A stretch of DNA of 64,000 bases from an uncultured Pelagibacteraceae bacterium. GTDB taxonomy: Bacteria; Pseudomonadota; Alphaproteobacteria; Pelagibacterales; Pelagibacteraceae. This document shows positions 43,330 to 53,132 of the stretch, piece by piece. The first letter of the stretch is position 1, and each line of letters begins with the position of its first letter. The position numbers and the translations under genes were made by a program. The notes under the pieces were generated by a model. That model saw only the letters and a program-made list of their open reading frames with translations, was not told the DNA's origin and made no database searches. The DNA is taken from the NCBI GenBank assembly GCA_902513955.1, contig CABXOW010000003.1, positions 1-64,000 on the forward strand. The letters run 5' to 3'.

Positions 43330-43971
43330 ATGTCAATTAAAGATCTAGTTTATAAAGTTCCAGGTTTATCATTTGATGTTAATAGACTGGTTGATACTTA
43401 TAGAGAAATCAAAAGAAAAAAAGAATTTGATCAAGGTGATGGGTCAGTGTCACATATAGATAGTATTTCTCTTAATAAAATTCCAGGTAATGATGACAGT
43501 ACATCGGGAAAATATTCATGGGGACTTTACTGGACAAAACCAGATAGTTCAGGCCAAGAAGTTGCTAGAGCTGATTATATTGAAGAAAACAATTTTACTG
43601 AGTTTTTACCAGAGTTTGAAAACACATATTTTAAATTTGTTTACGATATATTATCTAGAAGATTCGCTTTGGGAAGAACTCGAATCCTAAAAAAAGGACC
43701 TAGATCAACATTAAGTTGGCATAAAGATCCAGAACCAAGGTTGCATATACCAATTATTACTAATCCAGGGTGTAGATTTGTAATTGAAGACAGATCTTTT
43801 CATCTACCTGCAGACGGTGGAGTATGGATAGTCAATGCAAAAAAATACCATAATTTTTTTAATGGCGGAGAAGAAGATAGAATACATTTAGTGGCGACAC
43901 TTCCACATAGCAAATTATTTACTAAAAGAAAATACACTTATAATCAATTATGGGATCAATGGGCGAGCTAG
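43330..43971 (+). CDS. Aspartyl/asparaginyl beta-hydroxylase-like Fe/2OG protein
   Basis: LSWHKDPEPRLHIPIIT...NAKKYHNFFNGGEEDRIHLVATLP. Confidence 0.7.
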   Translation: MSIKDLVYKVPGLSFDVNRLVDTYREIKRKKEFDQGDGSVSHIDSISLNKIPGNDDSTSGKYSWGLYWTKPDSSGQEVARADYIEENNFTEFLPEFENTYFKFVYDILSRRFALGRTRILKKGPRSTLSWHKDPEPRLHIPIITNPGCRFVIEDRSFHLPADGGVWIVNAKKYHNFFNGGEEDRIHLVATLPHSKLFTKRKYTYNQLWDQWAS

Positions 43972-44087
43972 ATCTAAATTTTTTAGCAAGTTTTCTAGCA
44001 TGGTTAATTATAGCTAATTTTTTATTTATAATTTTTGCAAGTGGGTTAGGTTGGTTGTTTTATTCAGGTGGAAATCCTACGCAATAA
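43950..44087 (+). CDS. ~45-aa TM micro-protein
   Basis: Manual ORF MGSMGELDLNFLASFLAWLIIANFLFIIFASGLGWLFYSGGNPTQ*, overlaps the end of the preceding gene. Confidence 0.5.
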   Translation: MGSMGELDLNFLASFLAWLIIANFLFIIFASGLGWLFYSGGNPTQ

Positions 44088-44127
44088 ATTTAATTCTGTG
44101 TAAAAAAAGTCGATAGTCAATTTTACT

Positions 44128-44265
44128 TTAAAACTTTTTCATTATGCTTAGGTATGAGTTTTCTTCATATTGACCATGATAATTTGGATGATTTGTAGTC
44201 ATGTAAAGAAAAAAACACGGCAAAAATAATACTAAAAAAATAAAAATTAATGAAATACGCTTCAT
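44128..44265 (-). CDS. 45-aa secreted/TM micro-protein
   Basis: Manual ORF MKRISLIFIFLVLFLPCFFLYMTTNHPNYHGQYEENSYLSIMKKF*. Confidence 0.45.
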   Translation of the reverse strand: MKRISLIFIFLVLFLPCFFLYMTTNHPNYHGQYEENSYLSIMKKF

Positions 44266-44308
44266 GATTATCATGAGCTATAAATAGATTTTTAGTTTAT
44301 TAAGTTTA

Positions 44309-44322
44309 TTGATCTAGAACAA
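44309..44322. promoter_or_regulatory. Imperfect FNR box TTGATCTAGAACAA
   Basis: One mismatch. Confidence 0.4.
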
Positions 44323-44334
44323 AAATATTTAAAA

Positions 44335-44348
44335 TTGATTTAAATCAA
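44335..44348. promoter_or_regulatory. FNR box TTGATTTAAATCAA
   Basis: Perfect consensus; centre 40.5 bp upstream of ATG 44382. Confidence 0.85.
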
Positions 44349-44381
44349 ATACTAATTTTTTTTTTATTGTATTTATTCAGA

Positions 44382-44552
44382 ATGTCATTACCGATGTTTT
44401 TTGCAATCACCTATCTACCTTTTGTGGTCTTTAGTGCTTTCACTTGTACTTTTGAAGGTAAAGCAGCAAAGTTATTTAAAATTTTATCTTTAATTTTTGC
44501 AACAATGTCTTTATTTATTTATATACTTTTTATTAAGAATTTAATTAATTGA
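44382..44552 (+). CDS. 56-aa two-TM micro-protein
   Basis: MSLPMFFAITYLPFVVFSAFTCTFEGKAAKLFKILSLIFATMSLFIYILFIKNLIN (start moved from 44367 to ATG 44382). Confidence 0.6.
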   Translation: MSLPMFFAITYLPFVVFSAFTCTFEGKAAKLFKILSLIFATMSLFIYILFIKNLIN

Positions 44553-44562
44553 CACAAATCAA
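44549..44562. promoter_or_regulatory. Near-perfect FNR box TTGACACAAATCAA
   Basis: One mismatch; upstream of nirK. Confidence 0.55.
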
Positions 44563-44574
44563 ATTATAAAAACT

Positions 44575-44588
44575 TTGATCAAGATCAA
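44575..44588. promoter_or_regulatory. FNR box TTGATCAAGATCAA of nirK
   Basis: Perfect consensus, centre 41.5 bp upstream of the nirK ATG. Confidence 0.88.
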
Positions 44589-44622
44589 ATAAAATTTTGA
44601 ATCAAGTATTAACGTAGTTTTT

Positions 44623-45708
44623 ATGAATACAAAAAATTATATATCTATTTTCATCTCGTTATTATTAATTTCAATTACATTACAGGCAAAAAGTGGTGAA
44701 GCAGACAAGCTTCCTGTAGTTATCCAGGAACTAGTGCCGGCACCATTAGTTCCAGTTCACAACATAGTTGCTAAAGGGGGACCTAAAGTAATTAAAGTGA
44801 GAATGAATATTACAGAAAAAGTCATCACTATTGATAAACAAGGAACAAAGTTCAGAGTTTTTGCTTTTAATGATAGTGTTCCAGGACCACTTATCGTTGC
44901 TCATGTTGGTGATTATATTGAGCTAACATTAGTCAATCCTAAAAAAAATAACTTTGAACACAATTTAGATTTTCATGCAGCAACAGGTGCTTTAGGTGGA
45001 GGAGGTCTTACACATATTTTACCAGGTGAAGCAGTAATACTAAGATGGAAAGCAATTAAACCAGGAGTATTTGTTTATCACTGTGCTCCAGGTGGTGCGA
45101 TGGTGCCATGGCATGTTGTTAAAGGAATGAACGGTGCTGTTATGGTTTTACCAAGAGATGGATTGAAAGACAGGGAAGGAAATCCAATCACATATGACAA
45201 AGCATTTTACATTGGTGAGCAGGATTTTTATCTTCCAAAAGATGCTAATGGAAATTTCAAAGAATATATTCACCCAGGTGATGGTTTTAGTGATGTTTTA
45301 GAAGTGATGAAAACATTAACACCTACCCATGTTGTATTTAATGGATCCGAAGGTGCTTTAGAGGGAGATAATGCTTTGACTGCAAAAGTGGGTGAAACAG
45401 TAATGTTTATTCATGCGCAAGCAAATAGAGATACACGACCTCACTTAATTGGTGGACATGGTGATTATGTGTGGCCAAACGGATCGTTTAATGATCCACC
45501 AAGAACAAATCTAGAGACTTGGTTTGTACCAGGTGGTGCGGCTGGAGCAATGATTTATAAATTTAGACAACCAGGAACTTATGTTTATCTGAATCACAAT
45601 CTTATTGAAGCGTTCATCTTGGGTGCAAAAGCTGAAGTGAAAGTAACAGGTAAATGGAACAATGATTTAATGGAACAATTAATGGAGCCTACAAGAATTG
45701 TAGATTAA
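44623..45708 (+). CDS. nirK: Copper-containing nitrite reductase
   Basis: Two cupredoxin domains; T1/T2 Cu ligand motifs [50 protein letters not shown]. Confidence 0.93.
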   Translation: MNTKNYISIFISLLLISITLQAKSGEADKLPVVIQELVPAPLVPVHNIVAKGGPKVIKVRMNITEKVITIDKQGTKFRVFAFNDSVPGPLIVAHVGDYIELTLVNPKKNNFEHNLDFHAATGALGGGGLTHILPGEAVILRWKAIKPGVFVYHCAPGGAMVPWHVVKGMNGAVMVLPRDGLKDREGNPITYDKAFYIGEQDFYLPKDANGNFKEYIHPGDGFSDVLEVMKTLTPTHVVFNGSEGALEGDNALTAKVGETVMFIHAQANRDTRPHLIGGHGDYVWPNGSFNDPPRTNLETWFVPGGAAGAMIYKFRQPGTYVYLNHNLIEAFILGAKAEVKVTGKWNNDLMEQLMEPTRIVD

Positions 45709-45712
45709 CAAT

Positions 45713-45946
45713 ATGTATGTATACGATAAATGTTTAAATGAAAATACAACATTAGAAAAAATATCAAAATTACAAAATGAAAACAAATATCTTAAAGATG
45801 AAATGGACGAAGAATCACAAAAATTTATTCAAACTATAAGTGTTCTAAAAAGAGAGATTGAGTTTTATAAAAACAACACTGATATTTTAAATAGAGAAAT
45901 TAAAAATCTAAAAAAAACACAAAGGAGAAAACTATTTACGTCATGA
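45713..45946 (+). CDS. 77-aa coiled-coil protein
   Basis: Heptad-rich sequence between nirK and pseudoazurin. Confidence 0.55.
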   Translation: MYVYDKCLNENTTLEKISKLQNENKYLKDEMDEESQKFIQTISVLKREIEFYKNNTDILNREIKNLKKTQRRKLFTS

Positions 45947-46365
45947 AAAAATATATATTAATACTTTTTTTATTATTTTCTAATTATGCAATGAGTGAAG
46001 ATATAAATATAAAAATGTTAAATAAGCTAGATAAAGAAAGAATGGTTTATTCTGAAAAGATTATCAATATTAATGTTGGTGACAAAGTTTTTTGGGAATC
46101 AACAGACAAAGGACATAATGTCGAATTCATTAAAGGTGGAGTGCCCGAAGGAGTGGAGAAATTTAAATCTAAATTAAATGAAGATGTAAGTTATGAATTT
46201 ACTATTCCAGGAATTTATGCTTATTGGTGTACACCTCATAAGAGTTTAGGAATGATAGGTTTTGTTGTCGTTGGTGATGATAAATCTAATTTAGATATGA
46301 TTAAAGAAATAAGATTTTTTGGACAGTCTAAAAAATTAGCCCAAGCATTAATTGATCAAATATAA
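45943..46365 (+). CDS. Pseudoazurin-type cupredoxin
   Basis: Signal peptide, DKGHNVEF His ligand, YWCTPHKSLGMIG Cu site. Confidence 0.92.
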   Translation: MKKYILILFLLFSNYAMSEDINIKMLNKLDKERMVYSEKIININVGDKVFWESTDKGHNVEFIKGGVPEGVEKFKSKLNEDVSYEFTIPGIYAYWCTPHKSLGMIGFVVVGDDKSNLDMIKEIRFFGQSKKLAQALIDQI

Positions 46366-46367
46366 AA

Positions 46368-47456
46368 ATGGCACAAACAGTAAAAATTAATTCTGATACA
46401 TCAAAGCTTTCAAATAAAAGTGGATTGATGACTGGTGATCCAATTTATAAACCATTCAGATATCCTTGGTGCTACGATGCCTGGTTGACACAACAAAGAA
46501 TTCATTGGTTGCCAGAAGAAGTTCCGTTAGGAGATGACGTAAGAGATTGGCAAAAAGTAATTTCTGCTTCAGAGAAAAATTTACTAAAACAAATATTTAG
46601 ATTTTTTACCCAAGCAGATGTTGAGGTGAATAACTATTATATGGGCCACTGCATGAATGTGTTTAAACCTACAGAGGTTAAAATGATGTTATCAGTGTTC
46701 TCTGCTATGGAGACGGTACATATTGCAGCTTATTCACACTTATTAGACACTATTGGTTTACCTGAGACTGAATATTCTGAATTTTTGAAGATTAAAGCCA
46801 TGAAAGATAAATACGATTATCTTCAGAAATGTGATGTGAATTCATTGCATAATATTGCAAAAACACTAGCAATATTTAGTGCTTTTACTGAGGGCGTTCA
46901 ACTATTTGCTAGTTTTGCAATTTTACTTAACTTTCCACGTCATAATAAAATGAAGGGAATGGGACAAATCATAACTTGGTCAGTGAGAGATGAAACTTTG
47001 CACTGTAATTCAATGATAAGATTGTTTCAGGAGTTTATTAAAGAAAATAAAGAAATATGGACAGATAAATTAAAAAATGAAATTTATGAATCGTGCAAAA
47101 TAGCAGTATCACAGGAAGACGCTTTTATAGATGTTTCATTTGAAATGGGACCTCTTGAAAATCTAAAAGCACAAGAAGTAAAAGATTATATAAGATGGAT
47201 TGCAGACAGAAGACTTGTTCAATTAGGGCTTGAGAGAATTTATAATATCAAAAAAAATCCATTAACTTGGCTAGATTCAATATTAAACGCTGTTGAGCAT
47301 ATGAACTTTTTTGAAGGTAGATCTACAGAATATTCAAAAGCTGCAACACAAGGAACATGGCAGGACGCTTTTGAAGATTTAAAATCACCTTATTTCGATT
47401 TACTTGAAAAAAATAAAATTATTGGTGAAAAAGAATTTTTTAAACCTGAGCATTAG
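46368..47456 (+). CDS. nrdB: Class I ribonucleotide reductase beta subunit
   Basis: SAMETVHIAAYSHLLDT (E..H...Y ligand/radical pattern), VRDETLHCNSM. Confidence 0.92.
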   Translation: MAQTVKINSDTSKLSNKSGLMTGDPIYKPFRYPWCYDAWLTQQRIHWLPEEVPLGDDVRDWQKVISASEKNLLKQIFRFFTQADVEVNNYYMGHCMNVFKPTEVKMMLSVFSAMETVHIAAYSHLLDTIGLPETEYSEFLKIKAMKDKYDYLQKCDVNSLHNIAKTLAIFSAFTEGVQLFASFAILLNFPRHNKMKGMGQIITWSVRDETLHCNSMIRLFQEFIKENKEIWTDKLKNEIYESCKIAVSQEDAFIDVSFEMGPLENLKAQEVKDYIRWIADRRLVQLGLERIYNIKKNPLTWLDSILNAVEHMNFFEGRSTEYSKAATQGTWQDAFEDLKSPYFDLLEKNKIIGEKEFFKPEH

Positions 47457-47468
47457 TGAGAAAACAGA

Positions 47469-48146
47469 ATGCTAAATAAAACTGTAATAAAAGATAAACC
47501 AATATGTAAAAATTTTTTAGAATACAATGATGTTAGAAAAAATTTAAATAATGCCACACCAGTTAATGATCCATTTAATCACTGGACATTTGATAAAGTT
47601 CTACCAAAAAAATTAGTAGATAAATTTCTTAAACTTCCAATTGATCCACCAGTTATAAATTCTTATTCAGGTAAAAGAGAAAGCAATAATAAAACACGAA
47701 TATTTTTTAATAATGAAAATTGTAAAAAATATGGTTGTATGGAAGTAATTGCAGAAATTTTTAATAGTGAAGGAATAATTAACACGTTAAGTTCAATTTG
47801 CGGTAAAGAATTGTCTAAAGGAAAACTTCGTATTGAGCATACATTAGATACAGGTGATTTTTGGTTAGAGCCACATTTAGATATTAAAGAAAAAATATTA
47901 ACTTTTTTGATTTATCTTTCAAGTGATACAAACACATATACAAAAAATTGGGGAACTACAATTTATAACAAAGATTTAACATTCAATTCAAAAGTATCTT
48001 ATAAACAGAATACTGGATTTATGTTTGTTCCAGGTCATGACACTTGGCATGGCGTTCCGAAACAATATATTTTTGGAGTTAGAAGAAATTTGATTATAAA
48101 TTATGTATCAAATGATTGGCAAAGTACTAATGAACTTTATAAATAA
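47469..48146 (+). CDS. 2OG-Fe(II) oxygenase-like protein, paralogous to 40200..40862
   Basis: WLEPHLDIKEKILTFLIYLS...TWHGVPKQYIFGVRRNLIINYVSNDW. Confidence 0.65.
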   Translation: MLNKTVIKDKPICKNFLEYNDVRKNLNNATPVNDPFNHWTFDKVLPKKLVDKFLKLPIDPPVINSYSGKRESNNKTRIFFNNENCKKYGCMEVIAEIFNSEGIINTLSSICGKELSKGKLRIEHTLDTGDFWLEPHLDIKEKILTFLIYLSSDTNTYTKNWGTTIYNKDLTFNSKVSYKQNTGFMFVPGHDTWHGVPKQYIFGVRRNLIINYVSNDWQSTNELYK

Positions 48147-48154
48147 TGTTAAAT

Positions 48155-51100
48155 TTAAATATCTTGAAGAGAAGTTACTTCTAATTTTTTAGTTTTAAGA
48201 GATTTGATTGCTTCCAAACATGCTTGAGCAGTTGACATATTGGTACAATAGGGAACTTTATTTTTAAGTGCCGCTCTTCTAATGGCGATCGCATCACTAA
48301 TTCTATGCTCTCTGTTTCCACCGCCCGTATTAATAACGAGTGCAATTTTTTTAGAGTCCAAGACATCAACTATATGCGGGGATCCGGTACTTACTTTATT
48401 AATAATTCTACATTTCATTCCATGTTTTTGAATATATTCAGCAGTTCCTCTAGTTGCACATAAAGAGAAATTTAATTTAAGCAGTTGTTTTGCTAAATCA
48501 ATTCCTTCATCTTTATGAGAGTTTTTTAAAGAGACGAATGCAAGACCTTTTTTTGGAAGTGAGTTTGCTGCAGCAATTTGACTTTTGGCAAATGCCATAC
48601 CAAAATTTTTATCAAAACCCATAACTTCCCCAGTTGATTTCATTTCAGGTCCTAAAAGTAAGTCACTGTTAGGGAATTTATTAAAAGGAAATACTGCTTC
48701 TTTAACGGCATACATGCCCTTAGATTTATCTTTTAAATTAAACTTAGATAATTTTTCACCAGCCATTACACGTGATGCAATCTTAGCAAGAGGGAGGCCT
48801 TTAGCTTTTGAGACAAATGGCACTGTTCTACTTGCTCTAGGATTTACTTCAATTACATAAATTTCATCTTTTTTGATCGCAAATTGAATATTCATGAAAC
48901 CTTTAACTTTTAAAGCCAAAGCTAATTTTTTAGTTTGGTTTTCGATTTCTTTAATTAAAAATGGTTTAATTGATACTGGGGGTAAACTACAAGCGGAGTC
49001 TCCTGAGTGAATTCCAGCCTCTTCAATATGCTGCATGATACCTGCAACATGAACTTGTTTTCCATCAGATATAGCATCGACATCTACTTCCATTGCATGA
49101 TCAATAAATTTATCAATTAAAATTGGATTTTCTTCTGCTGCTTTAAATGCTTCTTCAACAAATTTTTTAAGTTGTTTTTTTTCATGAACAATTTCCATTG
49201 CTCTTCCACCTAATACATAAGAGGGCCTAACCATTAAAGGTAAACCAATTTTTTCAGCTATTTTAATTGCTTGTTTGAATGTTTTAGCAATTCCACTTTT
49301 TGCTTGTTTTAACTTTAATCTAATTAGTAGATTTCTAAATTGATCTCTGTCCTCAGCTAAATCTATAGATGTGTACTGCGTTCCTAAAATTGGAAGTTTA
49401 TTGTCATGTAAAAATTTAGCTAGTTTAATTGGAGTTTGACCACCGAATTGAGCAATAACACCAACTAAGTTTCCTTTTTCTTTTTCTATTATATTGAAGA
49501 CATATTCTTCTTTTAGTGGCTCAAAGTATAATCGATCACTGGTATCGTAATCAGTTGAAACAGTTTCAGGGTTACAATTGACCATGATAGTCTCAAAACC
49601 TGCATCTTTTAATGAAAAACTTGCCTGACAGCAGCAATAATCAAACTCTATTCCTTGTCCTATTCTATTAGGTCCTCCACCCAATATTATAATTTTTTTC
49701 TTAGCTGAAGGATCTGCTTCACACTCAGAATTAATTGAAAAATTTCGTTGATATGTTGAATACATATAAGGAGTGAAGGATTTAAATTCAGCCGCACAAG
49801 TATCAACTTTTTTAAATACAGGTAATATTTTAAGGGCAGTTCTTTTTCGTCTTACAACATCTTCTGAAGTATTAGTTAATTCTGAAAGTTTTTTATCAGA
49901 AAATCCAATGGATTTTATTCTATTAAATTCATTAAAGTCTCTTGGTAATCCTTTGTTTTTGATTTTATTTTCATTATCTACAATTTCTTTAATTTGATTT
50001 AAGAACCAAGGGTCGATTTTAGATAAAGTGAAAATTCTTTTTAAATTGATTTTTTTTCTAATTGCTTCTGCAATTAACAAAATTTTATTTGGAATATTTT
50101 CTTTAAGCTTCTTTTCAATTTGTTTTTTATTTAAATCAAATATTCTATCTAAACCTGAAAAACCAGTTTCAAGAGAAACCAATGCTTTTTGAAGGGACTC
50201 TTTAAAGTTTCTACCAATTGCCATTGCTTCTCCAACTGACTTCATAGAAGTGCCTAATGTTGCTGGAGAAGTTGAAAATTTTTCAAAAGTAAATCTTGGA
50301 ATTTTAGTTACTACATAATCAATGCTTGGTTCAAATGATGCTGGAGTTACTTTTGTGATCTCATTTTTTAATTCATCTAGCGTGTAACCAACAGCAAGTT
50401 TTGCAGCAACTTTTGCAATAGGAAAACCAGTTGCTTTTGATGCAAGAGCAGATGAACGAGACACTCTTGGGTTCATTTCAATTATAACCATTCGTCCATT
50501 TTTAGGATTGATTGCAAATTGAACATTTGAACCACCTGTTTCAACTCCAATTTTTCTAAGACAGGCAATGGATGCATTTCTCATTACTTGGTATTCTTTA
50601 TCCGTCAAGGTAAGAGCAGGGGCGACAGTAACAGAATCCCCTGTATGTATTCCCATTGGATCAATATTTTCAATTGAACAAATAATTATACAGTTGTCTT
50701 TTTTATCCCTCACAACCTCCATCTCAAATTCTTTCCAACCCTCTAAACATTCTTCAACTAATACTTGGCTCACAGGTGACTCGTGTAATCCATTTTTAAT
50801 AATTTTTAAGTAGTCTTTTTTGTTTTTAGCAATTCCACCTCCAAGACCTCCAAGAGTAAACGCAGGTCTTATGATTGCAGGTAAACCAATTTTATTTAAA
50901 ACTTTAGATGCTTGATTGATGTTATTAACGATTTCAGATTTAGGAAGATCTAAACCGATATCGATCATATTTTTTCTAAACTTCTTTCTGTCCTCTGCAT
51001 TAGAAATAGCTTTAGAATTTGCACCAATAAGTTCTATTTTGTATTTTTTTAGAATTCCTTTTTTCTCAGCTTCCATTGCAAGGTTGAGTGCAGTTTGACC

Positions 51101-51373
51101 GCCCATTGTTGGTAAAATTGCATCTGGTTTTTCTTTTTTGAGAATTTTCTCTAAAACCTCTAGGGTAATTGGTTCTATATAGGTTTTGTCAGCAACATCT
51201 GGATCAGTCATAATTGTTGCTGGATTTGAGTTTATTAGTACAACTTTATAACCCTCATCTCTTAAGGCTTTACAAGCTTGTGTTCCTGAATAATCAAACT
51301 CACAAGCCTGACCAATAATAATTGGACCAGCTCCAACAACTAATATTTTTTTAAGATCTTTTCTTTTTGGCAT
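48155..51373 (-). CDS. carB: Carbamoyl-phosphate synthase large subunit
   Basis: Duplicated ATP-grasp halves; [30 protein letters not shown]. Confidence 0.97.
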   Translation of the reverse strand: MPKRKDLKKILVVGAGPIIIGQACEFDYSGTQACKALRDEGYKVVLINSNPATIMTDPDVADKTYIEPITLEVLEKILKKEKPDAILPTMGGQTALNLAMEAEKKGILKKYKIELIGANSKAISNAEDRKKFRKNMIDIGLDLPKSEIVNNINQASKVLNKIGLPAIIRPAFTLGGLGGGIAKNKKDYLKIIKNGLHESPVSQVLVEECLEGWKEFEMEVVRDKKDNCIIICSIENIDPMGIHTGDSVTVAPALTLTDKEYQVMRNASIACLRKIGVETGGSNVQFAINPKNGRMVIIEMNPRVSRSSALASKATGFPIAKVAAKLAVGYTLDELKNEITKVTPASFEPSIDYVVTKIPRFTFEKFSTSPATLGTSMKSVGEAMAIGRNFKESLQKALVSLETGFSGLDRIFDLNKKQIEKKLKENIPNKILLIAEAIRKKINLKRIFTLSKIDPWFLNQIKEIVDNENKIKNKGLPRDFNEFNRIKSIGFSDKKLSELTNTSEDVVRRKRTALKILPVFKKVDTCAAEFKSFTPYMYSTYQRNFSINSECEADPSAKKKIIILGGGPNRIGQGIEFDYCCCQASFSLKDAGFETIMVNCNPETVSTDYDTSDRLYFEPLKEEYVFNIIEKEKGNLVGVIAQFGGQTPIKLAKFLHDNKLPILGTQYTSIDLAEDRDQFRNLLIRLKLKQAKSGIAKTFKQAIKIAEKIGLPLMVRPSYVLGGRAMEIVHEKKQLKKFVEEAFKAAEENPILIDKFIDHAMEVDVDAISDGKQVHVAGIMQHIEEAGIHSGDSACSLPPVSIKPFLIKEIENQTKKLALALKVKGFMNIQFAIKKDEIYVIEVNPRASRTVPFVSKAKGLPLAKIASRVMAGEKLSKFNLKDKSKGMYAVKEAVFPFNKFPNSDLLLGPEMKSTGEVMGFDKNFGMAFAKSQIAAANSLPKKGLAFVSLKNSHKDEGIDLAKQLLKLNFSLCATRGTAEYIQKHGMKCRIINKVSTGSPHIVDVLDSKKIALVINTGGGNREHRISDAIAIRRAALKNKVPYCTNMSTAQACLEAIKSLKTKKLEVTSLQDI

Positions 51374-52544
51374 TTTTTTTCATGTTGTTAATAAATTCCT
51401 GAAATAAATAAACACTATCTTGTGGTCCTGGGTTCGATTCAGGGTGATATTGAACTGAAAATATTGGTTTATTTTTTAATCTGATACCTTCAATACAATT
51501 ATCAAATAAAGATTTATGAGTAACCTGAATATTTTTTGGTAAACTTTCTTTAATAATTTCAAAGCCATGATTTTGACTAGTTATTTCAACGTTATCATGA
51601 ACTAAATTTTTAACAGGATGATTGGCACCTCTATGACCAAGTTTCATCTTTTTTGTTTTAGCACCAAGTGTTAATGCAAGTATTTGATGGCCTAAACATA
51701 TACCAAATATTGGTAAATTCTTTTTAATTAATTTTTTAATTATATTGATTGCATATTTTCCAGTTGCAGCCGGATCTCCTGGGCCATTTGATAAAAATAT
51801 ACCATTTGGTTTAAGAGCTAAAATTTTATCAGCTGAAGTTTTACAAGAAACAACAGTCACTTTACAATTAAAATCAGAAAAATATCTTAAGATATTTTTC
51901 TTTATTCCATAATCGATTGCAACTACGTGAAAAGAACTTTTATTATTTTTTTTATAACCGGTTTCTTTTTTCCAAGTTTTAAGACCTTTCCAAACATAGT
52001 TTTTTGGTGTTGTAACTTTTTCTGCAAGATCAAGATTTTTTAATCCACTCCACCTAAAGGTTGAGTTAGTTAGTTTACTGATATTAAATTTTCCAGTTTT
52101 AGAGTAAGCAATGGTTCCTTTTGGAGCGCCATTATCTCTAATGTAATTAGTTAAACTTCTGGTATCTAATCCTGTAATACCAACAATTTTATTTTTCTTA
52201 AGCCAAGCATCTAAATGAAGAAATGATCTGTAATTTGATGGTGATGTTATTTCTGAATTAAACACCACTCCTTTAGTCCATATTTTATCTGACTCGTAGT
52301 CTTCTTTATTAGTTCCAACATTTCCAATATGAGGGAATGTAAAGTTTATAATTTGTCCGGCATAAGATGGATCAGATATAATTTCTTGGTAGCCTGTTAT
52401 TGATGTATTAAAGCAAACTTCTCCAGTAGCATTTCCTTGGTAGCCAATCCCAATTCCTTTGAAAACCTTCTTGTTTTCGAGAACTAAAACGCCTGTATTA
52501 ATTTGTGATTTTTTTGAGTTAGTTTTTTTTGCTTTTTTGATCAA
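51351..52544 (-). CDS. carA: Carbamoyl-phosphate synthase small subunit
   Basis: [19 protein letters not shown] glutaminase triad motif. Confidence 0.97.
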   Translation of the reverse strand: MIKKAKKTNSKKSQINTGVLVLENKKVFKGIGIGYQGNATGEVCFNTSITGYQEIISDPSYAGQIINFTFPHIGNVGTNKEDYESDKIWTKGVVFNSEITSPSNYRSFLHLDAWLKKNKIVGITGLDTRSLTNYIRDNGAPKGTIAYSKTGKFNISKLTNSTFRWSGLKNLDLAEKVTTPKNYVWKGLKTWKKETGYKKNNKSSFHVVAIDYGIKKNILRYFSDFNCKVTVVSCKTSADKILALKPNGIFLSNGPGDPAATGKYAINIIKKLIKKNLPIFGICLGHQILALTLGAKTKKMKLGHRGANHPVKNLVHDNVEITSQNHGFEIIKESLPKNIQVTHKSLFDNCIEGIRLKNKPIFSVQYHPESNPGPQDSVYLFQEFINNMKKNAKKKRS

Positions 52545-52670
52545 TTACAACTCATAAGTTAAAGGTTAATACAATAAATGCATTATTATCGCAACAGAGA
52601 TGTATTATAAAATTGTAAAAAAACAATTTTTCTTTTGAAGAATTTTTTCTTTGCAGTAGATTAAAAAATT

Positions 52671-53132
52671 ATGTCTTTAAAACAAACTATCGAAACTGAA
52701 TATAAAAACGCTTTAAAATCTAAAGAGAAAACTAAAATATCAACCTATAGGTTAATATTATCTTCAATTAAGGATTTGGATATTGTTAACAGATCGGGTC
52801 CGAACAAAAAAGAGACCGACGATGAAGACATTAAGAAGCTTTTAAAAAAAATGGTCAAGCAAAGAGCCGAATCGATAGATATCTATAAAAAGAACAACAG
52901 ATCAGATCTTTTAGAGGTTGAGCAAAATGAATATGATATTTTAACAGGATTTTTACCTAAACAGCTTGGTGAAGAGGAAACAAAAAAAATATGTGCTGAA
53001 GTAATTTCAAAACTTGGAGCAAGTTCAGTTAAAGATATGGGTAAAGTAATGGGGGAATTAAAAAAATTACATGCTGATGAAATTGATTTTGCAAAGGCAG
53101 GTCCTCTAATTAAGGAATTGTTGAGTAGTTAA
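52671..53132 (+). CDS. GatB/YqeY domain protein
   Basis: YqeY-like; immediately upstream of dnaG. Confidence 0.9.
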   Translation: MSLKQTIETEYKNALKSKEKTKISTYRLILSSIKDLDIVNRSGPNKKETDDEDIKKLLKKMVKQRAESIDIYKKNNRSDLLEVEQNEYDILTGFLPKQLGEEETKKICAEVISKLGASSVKDMGKVMGELKKLHADEIDFAKAGPLIKELLSS

